Shown one piece after another: positions 21,953 through 32,569 of a DNA stretch of 64,000 nucleotides. Position 1 is the first letter of the stretch. Each line of letters begins with the position of its first letter. The DNA comes from Toxorhynchites rutilus septentrionalis (lineage: Eukaryota; Arthropoda; Insecta; Diptera; Culicidae). Made by a program: the position numbers and the translations under genes. The stretch covers positions 109,967,716 to 110,031,715 of the forward strand of contig NC_073745.1 in NCBI RefSeq assembly GCF_029784135.1. Reading direction: 5' to 3'. The notes under the pieces were generated by a model that saw only the letters and a program-made list of their open reading frames with translations, had not been told where the DNA came from and made no database searches.

Positions 21953-22272
21953 GGTGGGTTTAGGCTAGCGAGTTATTCATGTGAAGAAATATGATGAGAT
22001 TTATAGAAATCGCATCAACCGTTTACACTAGCGTGAACTTCTATACTGAATATATTCATATTTTCGGTGAATTTATTCACCTGAAGTAGAACTGCATCCA
22101 ACTTTAGCGATTTCTAGCCAGTGAGAAATTCACAAGCGTTTACATCTGCTGGATTTTTTTCAAGTTATATATCTCTCATAAATGTATCATATTTATTATC
22201 ACCCGTTTACACATATTTTCACGTGAATAAATCCATCTATAGCTATAGATCTCCCTAATGTAAACCCGCCAT
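21953..22272. mobile_element. Possible MITE with GGGTTTA ends
   Basis: The left end GGGTGGGTTTAGGCTAG and the right end, whose reverse complement is GGCGGGTTTACATTAGG, form imperfect terminal inverted repeats. Inner TTATTCATGTGAAG and CACGTGAATAAAT also pair. No coding frame. Borders and target duplication are unproven. Confidence 0.45.
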
Positions 22273-22316
22273 AAGGAAGATTGTTCGACTGATGAACGAT
22301 GTTTGATTATGAGTAA

Positions 22317-22433
22317 CTTTATATACATTATAGAGGTACCTTAAAGGTACCTGACTTTATATACCTGTACAGAGGTAGCTTAAAGATACCTGACTTTATA
22401 TACCTATACAGAGGTAGCTTAGAGATACCTGAC
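22317..22433 (+). repeat. Three-copy ~39-bp tandem repeat
   Basis: The unit starts CTTTATATACCTGTACAGAG and ends TAGCTTAAAGATACCTGA, repeated three times with a few substitutions. Each unit contains a GGTACCTTAAAGGTACC-like short palindrome. Confidence 0.85.
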
Positions 22434-22534
22434 GTAAACATGTTAATTATATTTGTACCTATAACGTCTGGTTGAATCAACAAGTTGTATTTGTTGTTGG
22501 GATTTCAATTCTGCTGATCGTGTTTTGATTGTGT

Positions 22535-23415
22535 AACACGAATAATATGTTAAAAGTATGTATTAAGATAAAAAAAGATTTTTTTATATCGCTACGTTTT
22601 GTGTTAACCCACATGTCTTCGAATGTTTTTCAACGTAACTCCTAAACATATATTTTTACCATAATGATGTATTTGGAAAAGTTGTTGAAAATTATAAGCA
22701 AATTCATAAAATTTCATGAACATGACAGTATAACACGACAAACATATTAAAAGGGAATATTTACTATAAAAAAGACAATAAATTAGAAATATTTTTTAAA
22801 ATATCTCGAGAATGGCTACATTTAGAAGGAGATTTATGATGAGCTTTTTTGTTTTAAATCACATCATAAATCATAATTTGTGGCTAAAAATGATTGTTAA
22901 CATACAAAAATTCGAAGTTTTGGAAATTCATAAAAATTCGATGTTCTACAAAGTTTGTCAAAAATAGTTTTACCATCTTGGACCCATTTTTTAAAGTTTC
23001 TGCATGACTTCTATTTTATATGAAAAAATCGAAAAAAAATTGATTAAAAAATATGTATTTTGGATATTGCAAATTAAAGTTTTTTTTTGTAAAAAAAGAG
23101 TACTAATTTTTTTTTCTCAGTGTATATTTTTTTCATGTTTAGACATCAATTAGCTATAGCTCTTTCTAAGACACTATTTCGGTACCACTCATAGTTTTTT
23201 AGATATAAATTATCAAAGATTTCTCCTACTAAAATCGATACGCCCTTTTCAAAAGTTACGCTTGAGTGAAAAAATTCCCAATTGCTGTGGAAAACTCATA
23301 TTTCCTCCAACTCAAACGGAATACAAACTTTCATTCGAATCAAAAATACATGTTTTAGAAATATGCATTTTTTGGACGATTTCATTTGGAGTTTTGTCTT
23401 GTCGCAATATTGCTC
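22535..23415. repeat. Right arm of long terminal inverted repeat
   Basis: Reverse complement of 15985-16925. The inner border is near ACACGAATAATATGTTAAAA and the outer border near TTTGTCTTGTCGCAATATTG. It lacks the retroposon present in the left arm. Confidence 0.9.
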
Positions 23416-26025
23416 GGTATAAAAATTACCTCTCGTCTTTCTGATCGAAAACACCGATTTGTCCTGAAGATCTATCGGTGGCAGGTGTCGTCATTTGATG
23501 CCGAATGTGAGGGTGGCAGATTTGAACACGAACAATAACAATTCAATTACCAATTACCATCGCTCAGCCGCGGAAGGGCCCCATCAATAAGAAAATAATG
23601 AACGCTTCATTGGACATCGGGTTCGTATGTGCACCACAATGGGTATTGAACGCGAATCGTTCCGTGGATAAACTCCATGTAATCCATTCATCTTATTGCT
23701 TCTGTCAGCTGCCAAGAGAACATCCAACGCAGCCATAATCGGTTTTCTCACGCAAGGGAAAACTTTCGGACACAGCTGATGACAGACAGCTAGCGCAAAG
23801 CTGTTCGGGATAATCCACATACGAGTGGGGAAAGGGAGGAAAAGGATCATATGACGAATAGCTTCGACGCTGATGGAGGAATACGGGCAAAAATCCTTAT
23901 TCATCATATTGCGCCCGTTGATGGATCTAAGAACGGTTCTGTCAAGTAGAACATTGAGTGCCATTCCGGTTGGGACGAGTCAACATTGAACGGGAATGAC
24001 GACGACGACGGGACGATGTAACAGAGAGGCTTTTTTCGTAGCGTCTCCGTTTATTGATGAGCTTTCTTTGAACTTCTTTACGATTCGTTAACTGTGCTAG
24101 TAGACGACCATCATCTGCAGTTGCTCCCAAACGGATGGGTGTTAAGTGCGATCAATCAACGACAAACGTTTCTGTCTGTCGCAGTCCGTGGATTACTGTA
24201 GCATTCGAATCCCATAGAAATCACCTCCTGGCGATTCCATTCTGATTTCCACCCAAACTAACCAAATCCCGGTTCGCAATTACTAGATTCAATTAAGCTG
24301 ATTGGACGTGCCACCTTCAGAACTCGAAACGAAAAATGAGTACCAATCGGCAACCGGGTTTGTTAAGCAATCTATATTCATCAGAACGTGGCGAGGAAAT
24401 TAAACGATCCGCCGGCACAAACAGCACCGGACAGCATCCGAATCTGCCCCGTTGATTATGATGAATGAGCGCGTCGGTTTCGCATAGTGCTCCGGGACGC
24501 TCGATACTCTCTCGGTTAATCCTTTTCGACTTTATCGCCGCCTCTCGCTTCCTTCCACACTTCCACACCCAGCACTATGTTTGGATTCTGTCGTTCCAAG
24601 CTGCCTGTCGGACTCCAGCCGACCGTGAAACACGCATTCATGATGGATTAAGAATGATTAAAATAGGAAATACCGGATTCCGGACACAGATGGATTCGAG
24701 AGTAATTATTCGGGGTGCTGTTGTGGGCAGCTGTCAGCCTGGAAGGCGGCAGCAGAAGAGCAATAAATCGATTATGGAATAAATCCAATCCAATCAAATG
24801 GATAATTTCATTAAACTCGGATAGGATTGGTGTTTGTAAGATGAATACAATGGACACACGAATACTAATGAGACTAATTCAGACATTTGGTTTATGCTAA
24901 AACAAATTACAGTGCGAAAAACTGCTATCAGTGCACATATATTTTCGCATAGGTATAATCAATTAAATTACTATTTGCGAAATGAAAGAGAATGAAAACC
25001 CACGTATGATTTAATGTACACTTTACGGCGTTTGATCAATACCATGTTCGATTTGTTCTGATGGTTGATATTTCTAGAAACGTTTGTACTGGCCTAGTGT
25101 GCCAACAATAGGTTAATCATTTTCAAGTTCTCCGTAACAAAACAGTGAACTTAGTCAGTCGGCCACAACATAGCATAAGCTATTTTTGCTGCTCGATTGA
25201 TTTTCTTCCACCCGTGCAAAATTGCACGTTTGTTTGTGGTTTATCCAGCAGCACGACAAAATAAATACACATCGAGATTAGAATTCCACCACATGAGAGC
25301 TATTTACTTCCGTCGAGAACACAACTGGCGAAGCTACTCGTAGAACCATACAAATCCACAACGAATTGCTTTAAGAAGAAGAAAGATCTAACGTACGAAC
25401 GACCCATTCCACGCGCGTAGAACATAACGACGATGCTTTCCATGCACTGTCGCTGATGATGATAAATTACATGTAATTTCAATCCCGATCCAAAACGAAA
25501 GCCATCAGCTGGTAGAGAATAACGGCTTTCAGTATTTCGAAAGATTGAGCATTTCGTGCAACTGACAAGCCGTTTGCTGTTGCTGCTGGAGAGAGTGTGG
25601 GGTACGAAAATTTCAATAACTCACTTCGCGTTCAACGAATCGTCTGCGTGTTTTGCGTTCTGCCCAACCCAAACCATTTTTTTTCTTCTTCTAAGTGGTA
25701 TGGGCGCAGACGATTTGGGAATAAATAATTTCGTGATCAATCAATTAAATTTAATATTTTTTGACACTTCGCGGCGTGCTTTGTGTGGGGCATTGTGGTG
25801 ACTGTGGAGATACGAGAGTAATTTGCTTTTGCGATTGTTGAAAAAAAGTCCCACGTTGTTGCCTTGATGACGGAAATGGAAACGACCCTGGCGGAAGGTT
25901 CGATTGGAAGCAATTAGGCCTGTTAAGAATGAATCTCTTTACGTGAGGCGGAAGAGTGTTGGAGCTTGAAATCAGAGCCATTAGCAATTGAAAAAAAAAG
26001 TGTTAAAACAATGGAAGTCATAGAA
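23416..26025. other. Non-repetitive spacer or intron-like DNA
   Basis: About 2.6 kb without element borders I can recognise. Open frames up to 126 codons (e.g. 23584-23964 minus, 24465-24782 plus) overlap each other on both strands and show no motif. I treat them as chance frames. Confidence 0.4.
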
Positions 26026-26558
26026 ACCTTCCTATTTTTTGACGTAGGACTACGTCTAACCGGAAGATATAGGGGGTGAAATGGAAATCTAGGCACTGAA
26101 CAAGTACGAAAAAATGCAAGATTTGGAACGCTTATAACTCGAGCATTTCTCAATAGATCGCAAAGGTTTTTGCATCAATTGATAGGAAATATATCTACGC
26201 ATCTATCATAACGAATAACATTTCATTTTTCTTGAGATAAATAATTGAATAATTGTGAAATATCAAGCATTCTCAAAATTCACTATGTGCCCATTTTTGA
26301 TTGGTCCATTTTGTGCTCCTCAAATCGTACCGACCAAAACGGGCAACCAGAGCAGCAGCGAAATAGAATGAAGCACGATTGGAAAGGAAAAAGAAAAAAA
26401 TGAACGAAACATTGGTCGCAGTCTCACACATGCGTAATTCTCGAGGCAGCCAGTCAGCTTAAAAATCCCCGCTCCGCTGCCGTAACGATCATTCTCATTC
26501 AAACCGTACACCACATCGGTTCGCATCACAACACATCAACAAACCAACCCAAGCACCC

Positions 26559-26765
26559 GTGTCTGGACATGGTAAAGGAGGAAAAGTGAAGGGAAAGGCA
26601 AAGTCCCGCTCGAACCGTGTTGATATGGAGTTCCCCGCAAGGGTAGCTAGGCCGAGCGCGTTAGTACCAGTGCACCAGTCGCCGCCGTTATATAGTTTCG
26701 GCCGCCGAAGTGATCGAGTTGGCTGGTAAAGCTGCTCGCGACGATAAGAAAAACCGCATTCAGAA
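26559..26765 (+). pseudogene. Histone H2A relic 1 in A2
   Basis: Aligned to the ATG of A3/A4, the start here is GTG (26559-26561). It then reads SGHGKGGKVKGKAKSRSNRV, DMEFP, loses about 23 bp (VGRIHRLL) and shifts frame. VIELAGKAARDDKKNRI is readable near 26711-26763. The KKTRI of H2A is altered to KKNRI. Start loss plus frameshift make it non-coding. Confidence 0.88.
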
Positions 26766-26984
26766 CAGAACACATCAAGACAACAACAGGCAGTTGCAGC
26801 GAGTGGCGAGTGGCAAACGCAATCGCAAAACGGCAGCAGGTAGCAGAAGAAAAAAGTTTGTTCTTTTTACAATCTGCTTTGGTGGCAAATCCAGAACAAG
26901 GCGGCATCGAGGGCGTTCGAAATGGTTTTTTTTTCAAAACCACGAGTACTAAGTTTTCTAAAGTGGAACCATTCCATAAAACAA

Positions 26985-27000
26985 GGCGCTTTTCAGGGCC
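26985..27000 (+). terminator. Histone-type 3' stem-loop
   Basis: GGCGCTTTTCAGGGCC followed by ATTAAACC and AAAGAG at 27017-27022, about 16 nt after the stem, the usual spacing of the U7-binding downstream element. Confidence 0.88.
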
Positions 27001-27596
27001 ATTAAACCTTCCAAAAAAAGAGTTTAGGAAATAAAGTTCAATGCGTTCTAAAACATTATCCAAAATAATAATAAAACACAAATTGATGTTTTCATAATTT
27101 GTTTGCCAGGATCTGATGAGTATGTGAATTTGGCAGTAGTTCTGAGCTTATTGATAGTTGGGGACTTTCAAGATTATTTAATTTTCACCAACTCTTAAAT
27201 TGTTTCCAGATTGAAAGTACAGTAATTTACAATTAGTTCGACATTTAGCTAATTGGACGGACATGTAATGCGACTTATTTAGTTGTACATTTTTGTAAAC
27301 ATAGAGATCCAAATTATGACCGCACATTGAAAGTCGACACTGTACCACTGTCATCGCAAATGTTCAATTACAGGTTCAAATCGCCTCCAATGCGACACTG
27401 AGTGGCGCTTCGGTACGTTGCATTGAATGTAATTTACTGTAAAATATGTCACAAGCTGGATGGGAAGAAATTTTCCAACTGTGAAAGATGAGGCGAGTGG
27501 CAAATGCAATCGCTAAACAGAAAGGTTTAGCCGAACAAGATGGGGATATCGAGTGACAACAAAACAATAAACTCTTTAGATTGAAGATAATTTTGT

Positions 27597-27612
27597 GATC
27601 CTGAAAAGGACC
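27597..27612 (-). terminator. Opposite-strand histone stem-loop
   Basis: On the minus strand GGTCCTTTTCAGGATC, then ACAAAATT and AAAGAG (plus-strand CTCTTT at 27572-27577). It marks the 3' end of a gene divergent from H2A relic 2. Confidence 0.8.
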
Positions 27613-27675
27613 CTTTTCAGCCTGCATGTGAATCCAACGAGCGAACAAATCGTAATGAATGTATTTTTTTTGCCA

Positions 27676-27790
27676 TCGCTCCCTTTTAACGCTCATTCGT
27701 TCGTCTCGTTGGACTCGCCCCTCTGGCTGAGTCTGCCGATTTGTCTCTATCCTGTGAGTGTGTACCGCTAGAGTATAAAACACGCGGACC
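27676..27790. promoter_or_regulatory. Captured divergent histone promoter
   Basis: The plus strand has GAGTATAAAACACGCGG (TATA from about 27771), some 80 bp before H2A relic 2. The minus strand has GTTAAAAGGGAGCG (about 27678-27691) leading toward the opposite-strand stem-loop. Paired back-to-back promoters are normal for H2A/H2B pairs. That the partner was H2B is an inference, since its coding region is gone. Confidence 0.65.
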
Positions 27791-27852
27791 CCAAAAAAAT
27801 ATCTTATTTTCTTTCAAACCGTAAACCCGTGTGGTTGTACGGCATCGGCACC

Positions 27853-28080
27853 GTGGACGTAACAAAGGAGGACAAGTTAAGGAAAAGGCAAAGTCTCACT
27901 CGAACCGTGCAGGTCTCCAGTTCTCTGTTGGTCGCATTCACTGATTGCTCCGCAAGGGTAACTAGGCCGAACGGATTGGTGCCGGAGCACCAGTATACCT
28001 AACAGCGATTATAGAGTTTCGGCCGTCGGAGTGCTCGAGTTGGCTTGCAAAGCTGCTCACGACAATCAGAAAACCCGCAT
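27853..28080 (+). pseudogene. Histone H2A relic 2 in A2
   Basis: The best preserved second copy. The frame from 27854 gives [26 protein letters not shown], a stop, LLRKGN, a stop, then AERIGAGAPVYLTAIIEF. A frameshift follows, after which GVLELACKAAHDNQKTRI is readable. It keeps the VGRIHRLL region that relic 1 lost, so relics 1 and 2 are not recent duplicates of one damaged copy. Its promoter lies at 27771 and its stem-loop at 28321. Confidence 0.9.
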
Positions 28081-28320
28081 CAAGAACAGAGCAGCTTCGG
28101 TTCGGCGCTCATCAAGGCAACAATTAGTTTCAGTGAGTGGCAAACTGCTTCTCCGGCACGTCGCATTAAATGTAATTTACTGAACAATATGTCACAAGCT
28201 GGATAGGAAGAAATTTTCCAACTGTGAAAGCTGTGGCGAGTGGCAAACGTAATAGCTAAACAGGAAGGTTTAACCGAACAAGATGGGAATATCGAGTGAT
28301 AACAAAAACACAACACCAAA

Positions 28321-28336
28321 GGTTCTTTTCAACCCT
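28321..28336 (+). terminator. Decayed histone stem-loop
   Basis: GGTTCTTTTCAACCCTC, corresponding to the intact GGTTCTTTTCAGAACC of A1, A3 and A4; the right arm of the stem is damaged here. AAAGAG follows near 28350. Confidence 0.7.
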
Positions 28337-28885
28337 CAACATATTCATAAAGAGTAAACAGTAAACTAATCCATTTTTCAGGTAGATAGGTAGGTATTCA
28401 CGTAGGAGAAGAAAATAAAACAATATATTTAAAATATATATTTAATAAAAGCTGTCCCCTTTGTATAGTCCTACGTCACTCCGGTTATGTCCCTGACATT
28501 ACCCACCCGTCTTTTTTATTTAAATCGTTTATTTTTACAGGCTCAGTTACATAGGTTTAAAGGAGCCGAACTCCTTACTGTATTGTTACTAGTATATATA
28601 CATTTTTCCTTAATTCTAATGGTAATAATATAGGAAACCGATTACTCGCGGTCAACTCGAGTTTAGAAGGGTGACATATTTTCTTCAGGAAAAGGAGGGG
28701 ATATGAGGATATGTTGACAATGATCACACTCACACTCTCAATCACACTCTCAATCACACTCATCACACTCAATTCTTAAACCTATCTTATATCTAATATG
28801 TATTTACATTTCATCTTATTCTTAAGAAGGGATCCGATCTCTCACAAAGGAAAAGGAAAAGGAAAAACTAAGGGTATAAGGACAA

Positions 28886-31800
28886 TCACACACGAAGATC
28901 GATAGCTTTAAGGAATACATATATTTGGGACATGTAATCAAGGTCTAACCGAGCCAACACGTCTCTCACCGGCATCATGGGCTGCCTTTCTCGGGCCCGA
29001 AGGGTGACTACTAAATTCGATCTGGCGACAAGATACAGCTCGCATGACCAAACAACGTACTCGATGTCGTGGTAACCTTGGCCACAAACACAAAGATTGT
29101 TGTCGGAAAGATTAATACGAAAGAGTAGCGCATCTAACGAACAGTGATTGGACATGAGTCGGGAGAAGGTGCGAATAAAGTCCCGACTCAAGTCCAGACT
29201 TTTGAACCATGGTTTGAGGCTAACCTTAGGGATAATCGAGTGGAGCCACCGGCCCAATTCATCTTCGTTCCATTTGCGTTGCCAGTTAACTATGGTATTT
29301 TTGCGGACTAAAGAATAAAATTCATTGAAGGCGATTTGACGCTGATAAATATCGCCTTCAATTGCACCTACCTTTGCTAATGAGTCAGCCCTCTCATTAC
29401 CCAGAATTGAGCAATGTGAAGGGACCCAGACAAAGGTAATGACATAACAGCGTCTGGATAAAGCACTCAAAATTTCTCGTATTCTCTCAAGGAAGTACGG
29501 CGAGTGCTTTTCCGGCCTCACTGAACGGATAGCTTCGACAGAGCTAAGACTATCCGTTACAATGTAATAGTGTTCAACAGGTCGTGAGGCGACGCTGTCC
29601 AGCGCCCAGTGTATCGCTGCCAATTCAGCAATATACACTGAGCAAGGATTCTGAAGACTATGTGAGGTGCTAAAAAATTCGTTGAACACTCCAAATCCTG
29701 TGGACTCATTCATAGAGGACCCATCAGTAAAGTACATATTATCACAATTGATATCCCCATACTTTTCATCGAAGATCGTTGGAACGATCCTCGATCGAAG
29801 ATAATCTGATGTTCCATGGATATCCTGCTTCATGGACAGATCAAAATGCACAGAGGAATTGATGTAGTCAGGAAAACAAACACGGTTGGGGATATACGAA
29901 GAAGGATTAACCTGCATGGAGACGAATTCATGATATAAGCTCATGAATCCAGAATGAAAATTTAGCTCGATCAGCTGCTCAAAATTTCCGATCACCAATG
30001 GGTTCATAACCTTACACCGGATGAGGAACCGAAGAGATAATAAATTGAAGCGATCTTTTAGTGGGAGTAGGCCTGCCAAAACCTCGAGACTCATGGTATG
30101 CGTTGAGGGCATACATCCCAACGCGATACGGAGACAAAGATACTGAATTCGCTCGAGTGTAATGAGGTGTGTTTTGGCAGCTGATTGAAAACAGAAACTG
30201 CCATACTCCATCACTGAGAGAATAGTTGTTCGATACAACATTATAAGATCTTCGGGATGAGCTCCCCACCAGGTGCCGGTAATTGTACGGAGAAAGTTTA
30301 TTCTTTGTTGACATTTTTTACTCAGATACCCAATATGGGCCCCCCAAGTACATTTAGAGTCGAACCAGACCCCAAGATACTTGAATGACATAGCATGAGT
30401 GATCGGTTTACCCAAAAGTTGAAGCTTTGGTTTTGCTGGTTTATGCTTCCTAGAAAAAACCACCATCTCTGTTTTCTCCGTGGAGAATTCGATCCCTAGC
30501 CCAATGGCCCAGGTTGAAAAATTGTTCAAAGTATCTTGTAAGGATTCTTGCAGGTCGGATTCGTTTGATCCTACGACAGACACCACTCCATCATCTGCAA
30601 GTTGTCTTAGGCTGCAATTTTGTGTAAGGCAATTGTCAATGTCACTTACGTAGAAGTTGTACAAAAGGGGGCTTAAACATGAGCCCTGGGGGAGTCCCAT
30701 GTAAGAGACCCGACTTACTGCCGAATCTCCGTGAGAAAAGTTCAAATGTTTCTCACAAAGCAAGTTATATAACATATTATTCAATAGAGGCGGCAGACCC
30801 CGAGATTGTAATTTGTCTGACAAAACCTCTTTTGAAACAGAATCAAAGGCCCCCTTTATGTCCAAGAATACTGAAGCCATTTGTTTTTTTTCGGCGTAAG
30901 CCATTTGAATTTCTGAAGAAAGCAACGCAAGACAATCATTCGTCCCCTTGCCCCAGCGGAACCCATATTGTGTATGTGAGAGTAGGCCATTCGTTTCAAC
31001 CCATCGATCAAGGCGAAACAAGATCATTTTCTCCAACAATTTCCGTATACAAGACAGCATTGCTATTGTGCGGTACGAATTGAAGTCGGACGCGGGTTTT
31101 TCCTGATTTTAGAATAGCTATAACTCGTACTTGTCTCCTATCATCTGGAACAATATTATGCTCCAGAAATTGTTCAATAAGTTCAACAAGCGATGTTTCG
31201 CCACATCAGGGAGATTTTTCAGCAAGTTGAACTTAATTCTATCCGATCCCGGAACAGAATTGTTACATGAAAGGAGAGCAAGAGAGAATTCTACCATCGA
31301 AAACTCGGAATCAAGATCGCACCTATCTTGTGGTATATCTCGAATAATTCTTTACACTGGAGCGGAATCGGGACAAACTTTTCGTGCAAAATTAAAAATC
31401 CATCGATGTGAATATTCCTCGCTTTCATTGGATGAAGAGCGATTTCTCATGTTTCGAGCCACTTTCCATAATTTTTTCATTGACGTTTCTCGTGATAAAC
31501 CTCCCACGAAATTTCGCCAATAAGCACGTTTTTTCCCTTTGATCAAGTTTTTAAATTGATTTTCAAGGTCCAAATACGTTTGAAAATTCTCAATGGTTCC
31601 ACGTTTCCGAAAAGCTTTAAATGCATTCGATTTATCTCCATAAAGCTTAGAACACTGGCCATCCCACCATGGATTGGGATGCCTTCGACGAATAGTGGAA
31701 CCTGGGATGGGTTTCGTTTGAGCGCGAACCGCGCTGTCATAGATTAAACGAGAAATGAAGTTATATTCCTCCAATGGAGGCAAACCATCTCTGGAATTGA

Positions 31801-32569
31801 TGGCTAGAGCAATCGCGTCCGCATATTTTTTCCAGTCAATGTGTCTTGTGAAGTCGTATGCCATGTTTATTGATTCAGAAGAATTCAACCCATTGGTCAT
31901 AGAAATTTTGATTGGCAAGTGGTCACTACCGTTGGGATCCTGGATTACATTCCACTTGCAATCTAACGATAGTGAATTCGAGCAAAGCGAGAGGTCAAGA
32001 GCACTTGGGTTAGCAGGAGGTTTAGGTACACGTGTTGTTTCCCCAGTGTTCAAAACGGTCATATTGAAGCTGTTACAAAGGTCATATATCAACGATGAAC
32101 GATTATCGTCGTACGGTTCCCCCCAGGCAGTTCCGTGAGAGTTGAAGTCTCTCAAGATTAATCGTGGCTCAGGAAGGAGTGAGCACATGTCAACAAGTTG
32201 CTTGCGGCTAACCGCAGCTCTCGGAGGCCAATACAAGCTGACTATACAGAGGTCTGTGCCTCTGATGTTTGCATGACAAGCAACAGCTTCGATCCCTCCA
32301 ATAGGTGGAAGGTCAATTCTAAAAAATGAGTGACACTTATTGATCCCCAATAGTACCCCTCCGTATCTGTCATCGCGGTCCAAGCGTATTATATTAAAAT
32401 CGTGGAAAGAGAGATCATTTTGAGAAGAGAGCCAGGTTTCGGATAGAGCAAAAACATCACAATTGAGTTTATGAATTAGAAATTTGAATGTATCCAATTT
32501 AGGCATAAGACTACGACAATTCCACTGTAAAACAGTGATATCTCCGACCTCTCTATTTAAATTAGACAT
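28886..32569 (-). pseudogene. LINE copy 2 ORF2, broken
   Basis: Same endonuclease-RT-RNase H protein as 887-4570. The frame from 32569 stops at 31352, where a CAA codon has become TAA just after the DSAPV motif. Around 31100 an indel near GGGTTTTTCCTGATTTTAG shifts the frame. The 3' part (31060-28886) stays open through RT (LADD) and RNase H. The recent-looking damage suggests a young, dead copy. Confidence 0.92.

Larger units (their letters stand above)
15985..23415 (-). mobile_element. Large DNA transposon with ~0.9-kb inverted repeats (Sola-like, tentative)
   Basis: The arms at about 15985-16925 and 22535-23415 are reverse complements over some 880 bp, with small indels. Between them lie a minus-strand broken transposase (17101-18960), a LINE insertion (about 19370-21830) and a MITE-like insertion (21953-22272). 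I could not define a target duplication because the outermost bases of the arms are diverged. The superfamily call rests on recalled motifs in the transposase and is uncertain. Confidence 0.75.
26041..28511 (+). mobile_element. Histone-cassette element A2, inside a LINE poly(A) tail
   Basis: 2,471 bp from GACGTAGGACTACGTC to the terminus ending CCCACCCGTC. T tracts lie on both sides (TTTTTT at 26035-26040 and 28512-28517). The T's belong to the poly(A) tail of LINE copy 2, because that LINE's target duplication lies on the far left of A2 (26026-26037). Cargo, left to right: a common 240-bp module, H2A relic 1 with stem-loop, an opposite-strand stem-loop, a divergent promoter, then H2A relic 2 with a decayed stem-loop. 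Confidence 0.9.

Noticed and set aside
23584..24130. Minus frames 23584-23964 and 23942-24130 as exons of a host gene
   Set aside because: No recognisable domain, no splice-consistent continuation and no codon bias that I could see.
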